A stretch of 34,011 bases of DNA from CAYYJM01 sp964471755 (GTDB lineage Bacteria > Planctomycetota > Planctomycetia > Gemmatales > Gemmataceae): NCBI GenBank assembly GCA_964471755.1, contig CAYYJM010000033.1, forward strand, positions 1-34,011, read 5' to 3'. Under the pieces are notes generated by a model. The model was not told the DNA's origin. It saw only the letters and a list, made by a program, of their open reading frames with translations, and made no database searches. A program made the position numbers and the translations under genes. Positions 17,693 through 27,294 of this stretch are shown piece by piece. Position 1 is the stretch's first letter; every line of letters begins with the position of its first letter.

Positions 17693-18974
17693 TCAGCCCA
17701 CTTCGATTTCGGGTCGGACCAGGTCCTCGTACGTCTCCCGGCGGCGAATCAATCGGTGGCTCGCTCCCTCGACCAGCACCTCGGCCGCACGCGGTCGGGC
17801 GTTGTAGTTACTGCTCATGGCCATGCCGTACGCCCCGGCACTGAACACAGCGAGCAGATCGCCTCGGGTCAGCGCCGGCAGCCGACGATCGCGGGCCAAG
17901 AAGTCGCCCGACTCGCAGACCGGGCCGACGACGTCCTGCTTGAACGTGCCGGGGATGTCGATCTCGTAATCCTCCGGCGGGCAGGGCATTCCGGCCGGCG
18001 AAACCACCGGCCAGACGCGATGGAACGAATCGTACAGCGTCGGCCGGATCAGATCGTTCATGGCCGCGTCCTGGATGACGTAACGCTTGCCGCCCGTCTC
18101 CTTCAGGTAGAGAACCCGGCCGAGAAGGATGCCGGCGTTGCCGACGATGAACCGACCCGGCTCCAGGACCAGCTGGCAGCCCGTCTCGCGAACCGCCGGC
18201 AGGATGACCTCGGCGAAGGCCGACGCCGGCAGGGCCTCCTGCTTGCGGTAGTGGATGCCGAAGCCTCCCCCCATATTCAGTACGCGGATCGGATGTCCCT
18301 GTTCGCGCAACTGTGCGATCAACTGCACCGCCTTGGCCGCCCCTTGTTTGTACGGCTCGGCCGACAGGATGGGTGAGCCTAAATGCATGTGCAGGCCGAT
18401 GATCTCCAGACCGGGATGGCCNNNNNNNNNNAACGTCCAGCACGGTTTCGATGTCGAGGCCGAACTTGACGCCCTTGACGCTGGTATCGGTCTTGACGTG
18501 CGTCTTGGGCGGCAGGTCCGGGTTGACGCGCAGGGCGACGCCCGCCTTCTTGCCCCTGCTCTGGGCGATGGCCCCGAGGTTGAGCAGTTCCGCCTCGCTC
18601 TCGACGTTGAACAGGAAGACGCCGTTGTCCAGGGCGAAGTGGATCTCCGGATCGGTCTTGCCGACGCCGGCGTAGACGATCTGGTCGCCGGTGCCGCCGG
18701 CCTGGAGCGCGCGATAGAGTTCGCCGCCGCTGGTCACGTCGAAGCCGGCTCCCCGCTCGCTCATGAGTCGGCCGAGGTGGATATTCCCGTTCGTCTTGAC
18801 GCTGTAACAGATGAGCGGGCTCGCCTCGGCGAAGGCCGTCTGAATCTGCGTCAGATGGTGGACGAGGGTCGCCTTGCTGTAGACGTACAGCGGCGTGCCG
18901 TACGTCTCGGCCAGGAGCGGGACGGGGACGTCCTCGCAGTGCAGGGTACGGTCGCGGTAGGTGAAGTGGTCCAT
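17693..18974 (-). CDS. lysA: Diaminopimelate decarboxylase (interrupted by an assembly gap)
   Basis: PLP enzyme that converts meso-diaminopimelate to lysine plus CO2. The N-terminal half (from ATG at 18974) has the PLP-lysine block CYSVKTNGNIHLGRLM (Lys60) and GFDVTSGGELYRAL. The C-terminal half has GLEIIGLHMHLGSPI, LNMGGGFGIHY, LVLEPGRFIVGNAG and the end-block VFSAGAYGMAMSSNYNARPR, with C-E-S-GDFLARDR. The halves are in different frames only because the 10 N at 18422-18431 are not the true gap size; a missing length that is a multiple of 3 restores one frame. Alignment by eye to the family suggests that only several residues are missing. I see no sign of a real frameshift. The gene is divergent from the DUF4058 gene. 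Confidence 0.93.
18422..18431. other. Assembly gap (10 N) inside lysA
   Basis: The two coding halves of lysA disagree in frame if the gap is exactly 10. The true gap should be a multiple of 3, so the N run is a placeholder. Confidence 0.95.
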
Positions 18975-19147
18975 AAACGGCGTTCTCGCGGAGTTGTGAA
19001 CGTCGGTCAAATCCCTGGTGGCGGCACGTTTAGCATAGGGAAGCCAATGGTCTCGCCAACGGACTCGGCCGTGAGCCGGCGGCCGGACGCTTGTCACCTC
19101 GACCGGCCTGGTGCTATCCTGGCAGTGTCGCCGGAGGAGAACAAGCC

Positions 19148-19891
19148 ATGCCGATCCACGACTGGGCCCGGGTTTCCGCCAACCTGTTCCACCACTTCCA
19201 TCAGGTGTGGACGACCCGTCTTGCCGACGCCCTGAACGGCGGCCTGCTGCCACCCGGCTATTCCGCCCTGGTCGAGCAGCACGCCGGCGGGCTCGTCCCC
19301 GATGTGGTCGGCCTACAGCGGCGGCCGCGATCGGGATCCCCACCGCAACCGAGCGGTGCCGGCGTCGTCGTGGCCGAGCCCCGGATGCGACATGCCCTGC
19401 TGGCCGAGGTCACCCTCGCCAACCGGGCGAATCGCGTCGCCATTCGCCACCAACTCGGCCGTGTCGTCTGCCTGATCGAGATCGTCTCTCCCGGCAACAA
19501 GAGCAGCGGCTCGGCTCTGCGATCGTTCGTCGCCAAGGCCGTCGAGTTCCTCAACGCGGGCGTCCACCTCCTCGTCGTCGATCTGTTCCCACCGTCGCCC
19601 GAACGCGATCCGCTGGGCATCCACCAGGCGATCTGGGACGAGATCTCGCCGGAACAAATCGTCGAGCGGACTCCGGAGGAACCGCTGACCCTCGCCGCCT
19701 ATGTCGCCGCGCCGTCGATGCGGGCCTACGTCGAGCCGGTCGCGGTCGGCCAGATCTTGCCCGACATGCCGGCCTTCCTCGACGAGGATGCCCACGTCCC
19801 GGTGCCACTGGAGTCCACGTATCAGGCGACCTGGGCGAGTTGCCCCGAGGACATGCGTGCCGCCGTCGAGGGCCGGGAGCCCACCGAGTAA
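19148..19891 (+). CDS. DUF4058 family protein
   Basis: A 247-residue protein of DUF4058, common in planctomycetes and cyanobacteria and without an assigned function. Recognisable blocks are the start MPIHDWARVSANLFHHFHQVW, the core VCLIEIVSPGNKSSGSALRSFVAKAVEFL and HLLVVDLFPP. The EIVSPGNK segment has an acidic residue and Lys in a strand-like context reminiscent of PD-(D/E)XK-type cores; that is my inference only. GGAGGAG lies 8-13 bases before the ATG, which fixes the start. It is divergent from lysA, and its stop is one base from the stop of argH. Confidence 0.88.
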   Translation: MPIHDWARVSANLFHHFHQVWTTRLADALNGGLLPPGYSALVEQHAGGLVPDVVGLQRRPRSGSPPQPSGAGVVVAEPRMRHALLAEVTLANRANRVAIRHQLGRVVCLIEIVSPGNKSSGSALRSFVAKAVEFLNAGVHLLVVDLFPPSPERDPLGIHQAIWDEISPEQIVERTPEEPLTLAAYVAAPSMRAYVEPVAVGQILPDMPAFLDEDAHVPVPLESTYQATWASCPEDMRAAVEGREPTE

Positions 19892-19892
19892 C

Positions 19893-21278
19893 TCACCCGG
19901 TTTGCGTCAGCCGACTCTGCCACAAGGCCAGCTGTCGGGCCACCTCCGCCGGGGCGGTCGAGCCATAACTACGGAACGCCCGCAGGGCATTCTCGACCCC
20001 CAGTAATTGGTATACTCCCGGAGCGAGGTCGGCGCGGACGGCGTTGAACTCCTCGGCCGGCAAATCCACCAGCCGGCAGCGGCGCTGCTCGCACAGCCGC
20101 ACCAGTTTGCCGACTGCCTCGTGTGCGGCACGCATCGGCACTCCCCGGGCGATGCAGTATTCCATCAGCGTCGTCGCATCGAGGAAGCCGTCTTCCAGGC
20201 GGGCGCGGATGGTCTCCTCGCGGAAGCGCGTCTCGCGGATCAGGTCGGCGGCCAGCTCCAGTTCCAGGGACACCGTATCGAAGGCATCGAAGAGGGCCTC
20301 CTTGTCCTCCTGCAAATCCCGATTGTACGCCAGGGGCAGCCCCTTCACCAGCACCAGCAGTTGTTGCAAGGCCGCCACGACCCGCGCCGTCTTGCCGCGA
20401 GTCAACTCCAGCACGTCCGGATTCTTCTTGTGCGGCATGATGCTCGAGCCGGTACAGAAGGCGTCCGGCAGATCGAGGAAGCCGAACTCCGTCGTCGTCC
20501 AGAGGATCCACTCCTCGGCCCAGCCGCTCAGGTGGATGGCGATGACCGACAGATCAAAGACGACCTCCAGGAGAAAATCGCGATCGCTGGACACGTCGAG
20601 GCTGTTGGCCGCGACGCCGGCGAAGCCGAGCTTCGCCGCCACGCTCTGACGATCGATGGGCAGTGTCGTCCCGGCCAGGGCCGCCGCTCCGAGCGGCAGG
20701 ACGTTGACCCGCTTGCGCGTATCGGCGAGGCGCTCCCGGTCGCGCTGGAACTTCTCGACGTAAGCCAGGGCGTAGTGCGCAGCGAGGACCGGTTGGGCAC
20801 GCTGGAGGTGCGTGTATCCGGGCAGCACGAGTTGCTCGTATCGCGCGGCCAGGGTCAGCCACGCACGCTGGACTCTGATCAGGAGGCCGTCGAGCCGATC
20901 GATACCATCGCGGACCCAGAGTTTGACGTCGGTAACGATCTGATCGTTACGGCTCCGGCCCGTGTGGAGTTTCCGGCCGACATCGCCGAGTTTGCGGATG
21001 AGGGCCTGCTCGATGTGGGTATGGATGTCCTCCAGGGCGCTGGAGAATTCCATCCGATCGGCCTCGATGTCGGTCTGGATGTCGGCGAGGGCGGCGTGGA
21101 TCTGCTCGGCCTCGGTGGACGTGAGCAGGCCGACCTCGGCGAGCATGGCCGCGTGCGCCTGGCTGGCGATGATGTCGTGGGCGTAGAGGCGGCGGTCGAA
21201 GGAGATCGACTCGGTGAACGCCTCGACGCGCTGATCGGTGCCGCCGGTGAATCGGCCGCCCCAGGTTTTCTGGCTCAT
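19893..21278 (-). CDS. argH: Argininosuccinate lyase
   Basis: Cytoplasmic homotetrameric enzyme of the fumarase/aspartase superfamily that splits argininosuccinate into arginine and fumarate. The length of 461 residues is standard. Seen are the N-terminal KTWGGRFTGGTDQRVEAF (4-21), HTGRSRNDQIVTD (105-117), the active-site PGYTHLQRAQP (153-163) and the superfamily signature GSSIMPHKKNPD (277-288) with its catalytic Ser loop. The start is ATG at 21278. It lies upstream of no other arginine gene. metG is on the same strand, ending 160 bases before this start. Confidence 0.97.
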   Translation of the reverse strand: MSQKTWGGRFTGGTDQRVEAFTESISFDRRLYAHDIIASQAHAAMLAEVGLLTSTEAEQIHAALADIQTDIEADRMEFSSALEDIHTHIEQALIRKLGDVGRKLHTGRSRNDQIVTDVKLWVRDGIDRLDGLLIRVQRAWLTLAARYEQLVLPGYTHLQRAQPVLAAHYALAYVEKFQRDRERLADTRKRVNVLPLGAAALAGTTLPIDRQSVAAKLGFAGVAANSLDVSSDRDFLLEVVFDLSVIAIHLSGWAEEWILWTTTEFGFLDLPDAFCTGSSIMPHKKNPDVLELTRGKTARVVAALQQLLVLVKGLPLAYNRDLQEDKEALFDAFDTVSLELELAADLIRETRFREETIRARLEDGFLDATTLMEYCIARGVPMRAAHEAVGKLVRLCEQRRCRLVDLPAEEFNAVRADLAPGVYQLLGVENALRAFRSYGSTAPAEVARQLALWQSRLTQTG

Positions 21279-21438
21279 GCAATCACCCCGGCGAGCGGCG
21301 CGGCGTCAGCCCGCCGGTTCTTCCCGCAAGCGTCAGCCCGCCGATCTTTCCCACGTCGAACGTGCATCTCTCCGCTCGTTGTACCAACTCCACGATCGAC
21401 AGACCATCGACGGTCGCAGGCCCCACGTCGCTCGCCGA

Positions 21439-23027
21439 TTACTTCCTGGCACCCTCCTCCCGAAGGCGATCGAACAGTGGCTTGACCTTGCCGCCTTCCA
21501 GCGGAGCCGTCACGCGCAGATCTTCTGTCTGGGCCGGTCGATTCACGATGCTGGCGAAGCTGACCTGCTCCCACGGTTGGCTGTGGTTGAAGCCGTGGTA
21601 GATCGTCTCGGCCGTCGCCGGCAGGAACGGCTTGAGCAGGATCGCCACGATGCGCAGATGCTCGATCAACTCGAACAGCACCTTCCGCGCGGCAGCGGCA
21701 TCGGTCTTGACCAGCTTCCACGGCTCCATCCGGTCGAGGTACTGATTCGCCGGATAGAGGACCTGCATCCAGATCGCCTCCAGCGCCTGGTTGTAGCGGA
21801 ACGCCTCGATGAAGCCGCGAACGTCCTCGATCACCTGTGCCACCGGCACGACCGTCGGGACCGGAACCGGCACCCGTCCTGCCGTGCCCGGCAGGCTGGC
21901 GTTGTCGTTCTGGCTGACGAGCCGAACGGTTCGGCTGAACAGATTGCCGATGTTGTTCGCGAGATCGGCGTTGTAGCGATCGGCGAATCGGCCCCAACTG
22001 AACTCGCCGTCGCCGGGAAACGGGCAGTCGCGCAGGAAGTAGTAGCGGAATGCCTCGGCGTTGAACTTGTCGATCAGGTCCATCGGCTGGACGGCGTTGC
22101 CCAGCGATTTGCCGATCTTCTGGACGGTGCCGCTCTCGTCGTCCTTGAGGTAGACGAAGCCGTGACCGAAGACCCGCCGTGGCGGCTCGATGCCGGCCGC
22201 GAAGCACATCGCCGGCCACAGGGCACAGTGGAAGCGCGTGATGTCCTTGCCGATGACGTGGACGTCGGCTGGCCACCACCTGCCGAAGCGTTCGTCATCG
22301 GTGNNNNNNNNNNGGTGATGTAGTTCAGCAGGGCGTCGAACCAGACGTAGATGGTGAAATCCGGATCGAACGGCACGCGGATGCCCCAGTCCTCGCCGGA
22401 GCGTGTGATGTTGACGTCGAGCAGTTCGGTCTGCACCAGGTTGACGACCTCGTTCCGCCGGCTCTCCGGCTGGATGAAGTCGGGGTTCCTCGTGTAGAAC
22501 TCCAGCAACTGATCACGGAACGACGACAGCCGGAAGTAGTAGCATGGCTCCTGCCGGCGCACGACCGGCCTCTTGTGGTTGGGACAGACGCCGCCGGACT
22601 CCTTGATGACCTTGTCGGTCTTGAACTCCTCGCAGCCGTCGCAGTACCAGCCCTCGTAATGGCCCTTGTAGATGTGGCCGTTCTCGAAGACCTTCTGGAT
22701 GAAGGCCCGGCAGCCGGCGTGGTGGCGTGGCTCGCTGGTCTGGATAAAATCATCGTGGCTGATCCGGAGGGCACGCCAGACGGCCTGGAAGCCGGCCGCC
22801 ATCTCGTCGCAGTAGACCTTGGTGTCCTTGCCGAGTTCCTGAGCCCGGCGCGAAACCTTGACGGTATTCTCGTCGTTGCCCATGAGGAAAAAGACGTCGC
22901 AACCCTCCATCCGGCGATAGCGAGCCTGGACGTCCGCGCCGAGTTTCTCGAACGCGGTGCCGATGTGCGGCAGGCTGTTGGGATAGTCGATGGCCGTCGT
23001 GATGTAGAAGCGTCGAGAATGGGACAC
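21439..23027 (-). CDS. metG: Methionyl-tRNA synthetase (interrupted by an assembly gap)
   Basis: Class I synthetase that charges tRNA-Met. The catalytic domain opens with FYITTAIDYPNSLPHIGT, the HIGH-type motif at 21-24. A zinc knuckle is C129-x2-C132 with C148 and H151. VWFDALLNYIT comes just before the gap, then HVIGKDITRFHCALWPAM. The KMSKS-type loop reads KIGKSLGN, with Ile and Gly at two positions. An anticodon-binding helical domain follows (NIGNLFSRTV to the end); there is no C-terminal EMAP-like tRNA-binding domain. The start is GTG, chosen because AGGAGG lies about 12 bases upstream and the family begins here. The 10 N break the frame; a true gap 2 more than a multiple of 3 repairs it. 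Confidence 0.94.
22304..22313. other. Assembly gap (10 N) inside metG
   Basis: The placeholder length puts the two halves of metG out of frame. Only a few residues of the catalytic domain appear to be missing, between LLNYIT and DDERFGRWWPADVHVIG. Confidence 0.95.
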
Positions 23028-23223
23028 GGTCGCTGTCCACCTCCTGGCAGGACGGGATGACCTGTGGAAATCGCCGCCGGCTCATTGCCGGACACGGCTG
23101 CCTTCATTGAGCCGTCGGCTTGCCGGCGGTCATCGTTAGAGTCCGACGAACAGGCTGCTCTCTCTTTATAGAGAAGAATCGGAGATCGGCGGTTCGCTGT
23201 CAAGAAGGGAGAGTGGTGACAGC

Positions 23224-25398
23224 GTGTCTGGAGACGATCCCGCGGCTGGTCTCCCGGACCGCGCCGCAGACGCGGCATCGCATCTTTGCTGCCTCATCGG
23301 ATCTAGGGATCAGGAAGTCCCAACCGGCGTGCAGAGTAACCGAGTCGGCAGATGCACCGGGCAACTTCATGATCCCATGGTCGCTGGCTACTCACGTGTC
23401 GTCCTGCAACGTGGGCCTGGATATCGACGTCCATTGGCCGGCGGCATGGGCCGGGTCTACAAGGCGCATCACCGACTAATGGACCGCATCGTCGCTCTCA
23501 AGATCCTGCCCGAGGGAGCCGCCGATTCCGCGCAGACCCTGGAGAGGTTTCAGCAAGAGGTACGGGCGGTGGCGAGGCTGCACCACCCGAACATCGTCAC
23601 GGCCTACGACGCCGGGGAGGTCAACGGTCTCCCGTTCTTAGTCATGGAGTATGTCGCGGGCTGCGACCTCGCCCGGCATCTTCAGGCCCACGGCCCCTTG
23701 GGCGTGAGTCAGGCTGTCGGCGTCATCTCGCAGGTCGCCCTGGCGCTGGCATACGCCCACGGCCAAGGCATCGTCCACGGCGACATCAAACCGGCCAACC
23801 TGCTGCTGACCGCCGTTGGGATCGTGAAAGTCCTCGACCTCGGGCTGGCCGGCTACGAGTCCACCAACGCAGGAGAACCTGCCGGCACCGTGGACTACCT
23901 CCCACCAGAGCGGATGATCTCCTCGACGCCCGTGGACGCCCGCTCGGACATCTACAGCCTGGGCTGCACGCTGTTCACGCTCCTGACGGGCGAACCGCTG
24001 TTCCCCGGTCGCACCGCCGTCGAAAAGATGCTCGCCCACCGGGAGGGGCGGGTGCCATCGCTGGGTCGAGCAGGGGCCGAGGTGCCCGCTGCTTTAGAGA
24101 GCGTCTTCCGGCGGATGGTCGCCCGTGACCCGGCTGAACGCTGGCAGTCGATGGAGCAGGTGGCGGAAGCCCTGAAGCGAACGCAACAGCCCCACCGACC
24201 GAAGTGGCCCTGGATCACTGCGTCGAGTGTCGTGGTTGCCGTCCTGCTGGGTGGCGTCGGCTACCTGGCGATCCAGGGCGTCCGCCACTGGGTCGTCACC
24301 GAGGGGAGTCAGGCCGAACAAGGCAAGGTAACGGAAGCCGGCAAGGCTGGTCCCATCGACCTGCTCAAGGTCGCCAACCCCGAGAAGCGCTCGCACCAGG
24401 GGAAATGGGAACTTCAGGGGGGCGACCTTGTGTCGTCGGCGGTCGAGCAGGCCATAGTCGAGATCCCCTGCGCCGTGCCCGAGGAGTACACGCTGAAGAT
24501 GCAGGTGGTGCGCCAGGAAGGGGACGACGCCTTTGGGATCGGGCTGGTCATCGGGGGGCGCAGGTGCCTGGTCGTCCTTGACGCCAAGTTCAAGGGGCCG
24601 GGTGGAGGCCACCTGTACGGCCTGGAGATGATCGACGGCAGGCACTGCGCCATCAACGAGACGACGAGTAAAGGTCTGGTCTTCAAGAACGGCAAGGCGA
24701 GCGAGGTGCTTTGCAGCGTGAGGCGTGGCGGCGTCCTCGTCGCCGTTGACGGGATCACGGTCATCGACTGGACGGGGAGTGCGGAGCGGCTTTCAGTCAG
24801 CGACTACTGGATGACGCCGACCGACCGGACGCTTTTCATGGCTTCCCAGCATTCGGCCTACCGCATCACCAAGATGGAACTGACGGAGATGCAGGCCGGG
24901 TGGACGAGTACGTGGGATCACCTCGACGTGTCGCAGGCGGTCCCGATGGGGGACTTCGTTCGGATTCGCCCGCAGAGATGGCTCCCGCACATCCTGACGA
25001 AGCGGGCCTATTCCGGCCCACTGGACATCACGGCGGTGGCAAGGACGGCGAAGAACAACATCCGGCTCAACGCCTTCGACATCTCCACTGTCATCTTCAA
25101 CTGCGAGGGTGAGCCGGGGGACTTCCGGGTTCACCGTCCTCTGGAGCCGAACGGCGATAAGGGGACTCTGGCCGTCAGCAAGCCCGTGCTGCTGAACCCG
25201 AACACATGGTACACGCTCCGGTGGCGCATCACCGAGGGCGGCATGACGGTCTTCGTGGACGGCCAGGAGGTGTTCAGCGAGGAGCGCCGCTACGACCTGT
25301 CGGAGGCGAGGCCGGTGCGGGTCCACGCCCTGGACTCGGACGTGGACGTGAAGTCGCTGGTCGTGGCCCAACTGGCAGGAGAGGGCGAGGACCGTTGA
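23224..25398 (+). CDS. Membrane-anchored Ser/Thr protein kinase with LamG-like C-terminal half
   Basis: A 724-residue bacterial Hanks-type kinase. Residues about 68-320 are the kinase: PLAGGMGRVYKA (glycine loop), ALKIL with Lys93, a helix-C Glu (Glu112), IVHGDIKPANLLL (catalytic Asp187), KVLDLGLAG in place of DFG, and VDYLPPERM in place of APE. Helix 330-351 (ITASSVVVAVLLGGVGYLAI) crosses the membrane. The outer half contains beta-rich segments, with an end-block NTWYTLRWRITEGGMTVFVDGQEVF like concanavalin/LamG folds. The N-terminal 60 residues are not kinase-like, and the first Gly of the loop is missing, so this end may be rearranged or the start may lie further in. Gly is often GGG and Arg often AGG here, unlike the neighbours, which hints at transfer. 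The GTG start has a GGGAG upstream. Confidence 0.82.
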   Translation: MSGDDPAAGLPDRAADAASHLCCLIGSRDQEVPTGVQSNRVGRCTGQLHDPMVAGYSRVVLQRGPGYRRPLAGGMGRVYKAHHRLMDRIVALKILPEGAADSAQTLERFQQEVRAVARLHHPNIVTAYDAGEVNGLPFLVMEYVAGCDLARHLQAHGPLGVSQAVGVISQVALALAYAHGQGIVHGDIKPANLLLTAVGIVKVLDLGLAGYESTNAGEPAGTVDYLPPERMISSTPVDARSDIYSLGCTLFTLLTGEPLFPGRTAVEKMLAHREGRVPSLGRAGAEVPAALESVFRRMVARDPAERWQSMEQVAEALKRTQQPHRPKWPWITASSVVVAVLLGGVGYLAIQGVRHWVVTEGSQAEQGKVTEAGKAGPIDLLKVANPEKRSHQGKWELQGGDLVSSAVEQAIVEIPCAVPEEYTLKMQVVRQEGDDAFGIGLVIGGRRCLVVLDAKFKGPGGGHLYGLEMIDGRHCAINETTSKGLVFKNGKASEVLCSVRRGGVLVAVDGITVIDWTGSAERLSVSDYWMTPTDRTLFMASQHSAYRITKMELTEMQAGWTSTWDHLDVSQAVPMGDFVRIRPQRWLPHILTKRAYSGPLDITAVARTAKNNIRLNAFDISTVIFNCEGEPGDFRVHRPLEPNGDKGTLAVSKPVLLNPNTWYTLRWRITEGGMTVFVDGQEVFSEERRYDLSEARPVRVHALDSDVDVKSLVVAQLAGEGEDR

Positions 25399-25533
25399 CC
25401 AGACGGGCACGTTCTCGATGGACACGGCGAGACAATTCGGGCCATCCTTCAACGGACCACCCCGGAACCGCAGAGGGTTTTCCTGGGAGCAAACAGGGGG
25501 GCAAACAGCGATGCGCAGCCCAGAACGGCGAAA

Positions 25534-25574
25534 ACAAAAGTAGCCGCAAGTCTATGACCTGCGGCTACTTTTGT
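25534..25574 (-). terminator. Terminator after tRNA-Asp
   Basis: Fifteen-base perfect arms (25534-25548 and 25560-25574) surround an 11-base loop. On the minus strand the stem ends in CTTTTGTTTT. It begins three bases after the tRNA 3' end and could also stop plus-strand transcripts from the kinase gene. Confidence 0.85.
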
Positions 25575-25577
25575 CAG

Positions 25578-25651
<74 letters not shown>

Positions 25652-25694
25652 TCAACACTTCTCTTCCCTGTTATAGCAGCCGATGCGGACACCT

Positions 25695-25949
25695 TCAAGG
25701 GTGGCACGCCATTTTTTGCCGACACCCCTCGACCAGATACCGAAAATCGTCGCCACGACGGAGCAATCGGTAGCCCGCTCGCTCCAGTCCCGCCAGTTCC
25801 GTCGGCGTCGCGGCCACGATCTCATAGTACAGTGCCTCCAGGGCCTCCAACGCAAATCCCTCCACGCCATCGACGGCCCAGAGTCGCTGCTCCGCCGGGT
25901 CCACGGCAGCTGGCAGCAACAATCCATCCACCAGGCAGCGCAGCAGCAT
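25695..25949 (-). CDS. Small hypothetical protein
   Basis: An 84-residue product that I do not recognise. The ATG at 25949 is preceded by AAAGGAAGG at 5-6 bases, a strong ribosome site. The frame stays open 14 codons further up but without such a site. The sequence (LWAVDGVEGFALEALEALYYEIVAATPTELAGLERAGYRLLRR, in part) looks mostly helical, soluble and acidic in the middle, with a basic C-terminus. It is upstream of tRNA-Asp on the same strand, 43 bases away, and divergent from sppA. Confidence 0.6.
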   Translation of the reverse strand: MLLRCLVDGLLLPAAVDPAEQRLWAVDGVEGFALEALEALYYEIVAATPTELAGLERAGYRLLRRGDDFRYLVEGCRQKMACHP

Positions 25950-26082
25950 TGTGACCTTCCTTTCTCCCGACTTCCCTCTCCCACTCTCCATACCCTACAA
26001 TGACTTTGGCCGCCTCGCCAGGTTGGCAGGTGAGTCCTTTTGCTTCTCGGCTCCCCATCACTCTGGTCGAGGTTCCTTCCGC

Positions 26083-27294
26083 ATGAGTACCAACCCCCCC
26101 TCGTCTAGCCCCCAACCCACAGGCCAACCCGGTTCCGCCTTTCCGGGTGGGCCGCTCCCGCCCGCATCGATGTATCGGCCACCCACCGGCGGCAACTCGG
26201 CCGTCGGTTGCTTCTTTGCCCTGTCCGTACTGCTCAACATGGGCTTGCTCATCGTCATCGTCATCGGCTGCATGGGCGTGGCCTTCTCCGGCCTGAGTAG
26301 CTCCACCGACCTCTCCTCCGGCAGTCTGTCCGAAAAGGTCGTTTCCGGCTCCAAGACCGACAAGATCGCCATCGTCCGCCTCGAAGGCGTCATCATGGAG
26401 GGCGGCCTCGACTACGTCCACAAACAGATCGATCAGGCGGCCAAAGACAAGCACGTCAAGGCCGTCGTCTTCCGGATCAACAGCCCCGGCGGCAGTATCA
26501 CCGCCAGCGATGATCTCTTCCGCCGACTCGTCGAACTGCGCGACGGCGGACCGAAACTCGCCGACGGTACCCTGAAGTCAAAGCATGACCCCAAACCGCT
26601 CGTGGTCTCCATGGCCAGCCTCGCTGCCTCGGGCGGCTACTACGTCGCCCTCCCCGGCGAAAAGATCTTTGCCGAACGCACAACCATGACCGGCTCCATC
26701 GGTGTCTATGCCGCCTTCCCGAACGTCGCAGGGCTGGCCGAGAAGTACGGCTTCGGCATGAACGTCATCAAGGCCGGCGACATCAAGGACTCCGGTTCGA
26801 TGTTCCAGAAAATGTCCGACAAGGAGCGGGCCGTCTGGCAAAGCATGATCGATCAGGCCTACCTGCAGTTCACCGGCCTGGTCAGCGACAATCGCAAGAA
26901 CCTCAAGTATGAGCCCACGAAGAACTTCCCCTACACCGTCGCGAAGGTCCCGGGTGTCGCCCCCGAGAAAGCGGCACCGGCCGGACTGGAGCGGTGCATC
27001 GCCGATGGCGGCATCTGGACGGCAAAGGAAGCCCTCGATCTGAAGCTCGTCGATGCCATCGGCACGCTCGACGATGCGATTGGCGAGGCCCGCAAACTGG
27101 CCGGCCTCGGCGACGACGCCAAGGTCATCAAGTACGAACGGCAGAAGACCCTGTCGGAGTTGCTGCTCGGCGTCGAAGCTCGCCAGGAGGTTCAGCCCAA
27201 TATGGACGCCCTGAGTCGGGCGTTCACTCCACGATTGTGGTATCTGATGCCGGGAGCCGACCTCGCCGGGAGGTTCGCTGCCGCTCGGGAATGA
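26083..27294 (+). CDS. sppA: Signal peptide peptidase SppA
   Basis: Membrane-bound serine/lysine protease of family S49 that degrades cleaved signal peptides. The product has 403 residues. A Pro/Ser-rich cytoplasmic N-terminus (1-40) precedes one membrane helix (about 44-68, FFALSVLLNMGLLIVIVIG). The ClpP-like core has RINSPGGSITASDDL, the nucleophile Ser183 in SLAASGGYYVALP, and TGSIGVYAAFPN. Lys235 in KAGDIKDSGS lies 52 residues after the Ser, the spacing of Ser147/Lys199 in the Bacillus enzyme. A middle insertion (GGPKLADGTLKSKHD) lengthens the loop before the Ser. The start at 26083 was chosen because upstream in-frame sequence is not family-like and GAGG precedes this ATG. Confidence 0.92.
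   Translation: MSTNPPSSSPQPTGQPGSAFPGGPLPPASMYRPPTGGNSAVGCFFALSVLLNMGLLIVIVIGCMGVAFSGLSSSTDLSSGSLSEKVVSGSKTDKIAIVRLEGVIMEGGLDYVHKQIDQAAKDKHVKAVVFRINSPGGSITASDDLFRRLVELRDGGPKLADGTLKSKHDPKPLVVSMASLAASGGYYVALPGEKIFAERTTMTGSIGVYAAFPNVAGLAEKYGFGMNVIKAGDIKDSGSMFQKMSDKERAVWQSMIDQAYLQFTGLVSDNRKNLKYEPTKNFPYTVAKVPGVAPEKAAPAGLERCIADGGIWTAKEALDLKLVDAIGTLDDAIGEARKLAGLGDDAKVIKYERQKTLSELLLGVEARQEVQPNMDALSRAFTPRLWYLMPGADLAGRFAAARE

Noticed and set aside
14766..17807. A 1013-codon open frame on the plus strand opposite the HEAT-repeat gene
   Set aside because: It is rich in R, G, Q and H, matches no family, and mirrors the minus-strand gene, which has a signal peptide, ribosome site and domain structure. Long antisense frames are normal at this G+C content.
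18422..18974. lysA and metG as frameshifted pseudogenes
   Set aside because: Each frame change coincides exactly with a 10-N placeholder, and both halves keep all expected motifs.
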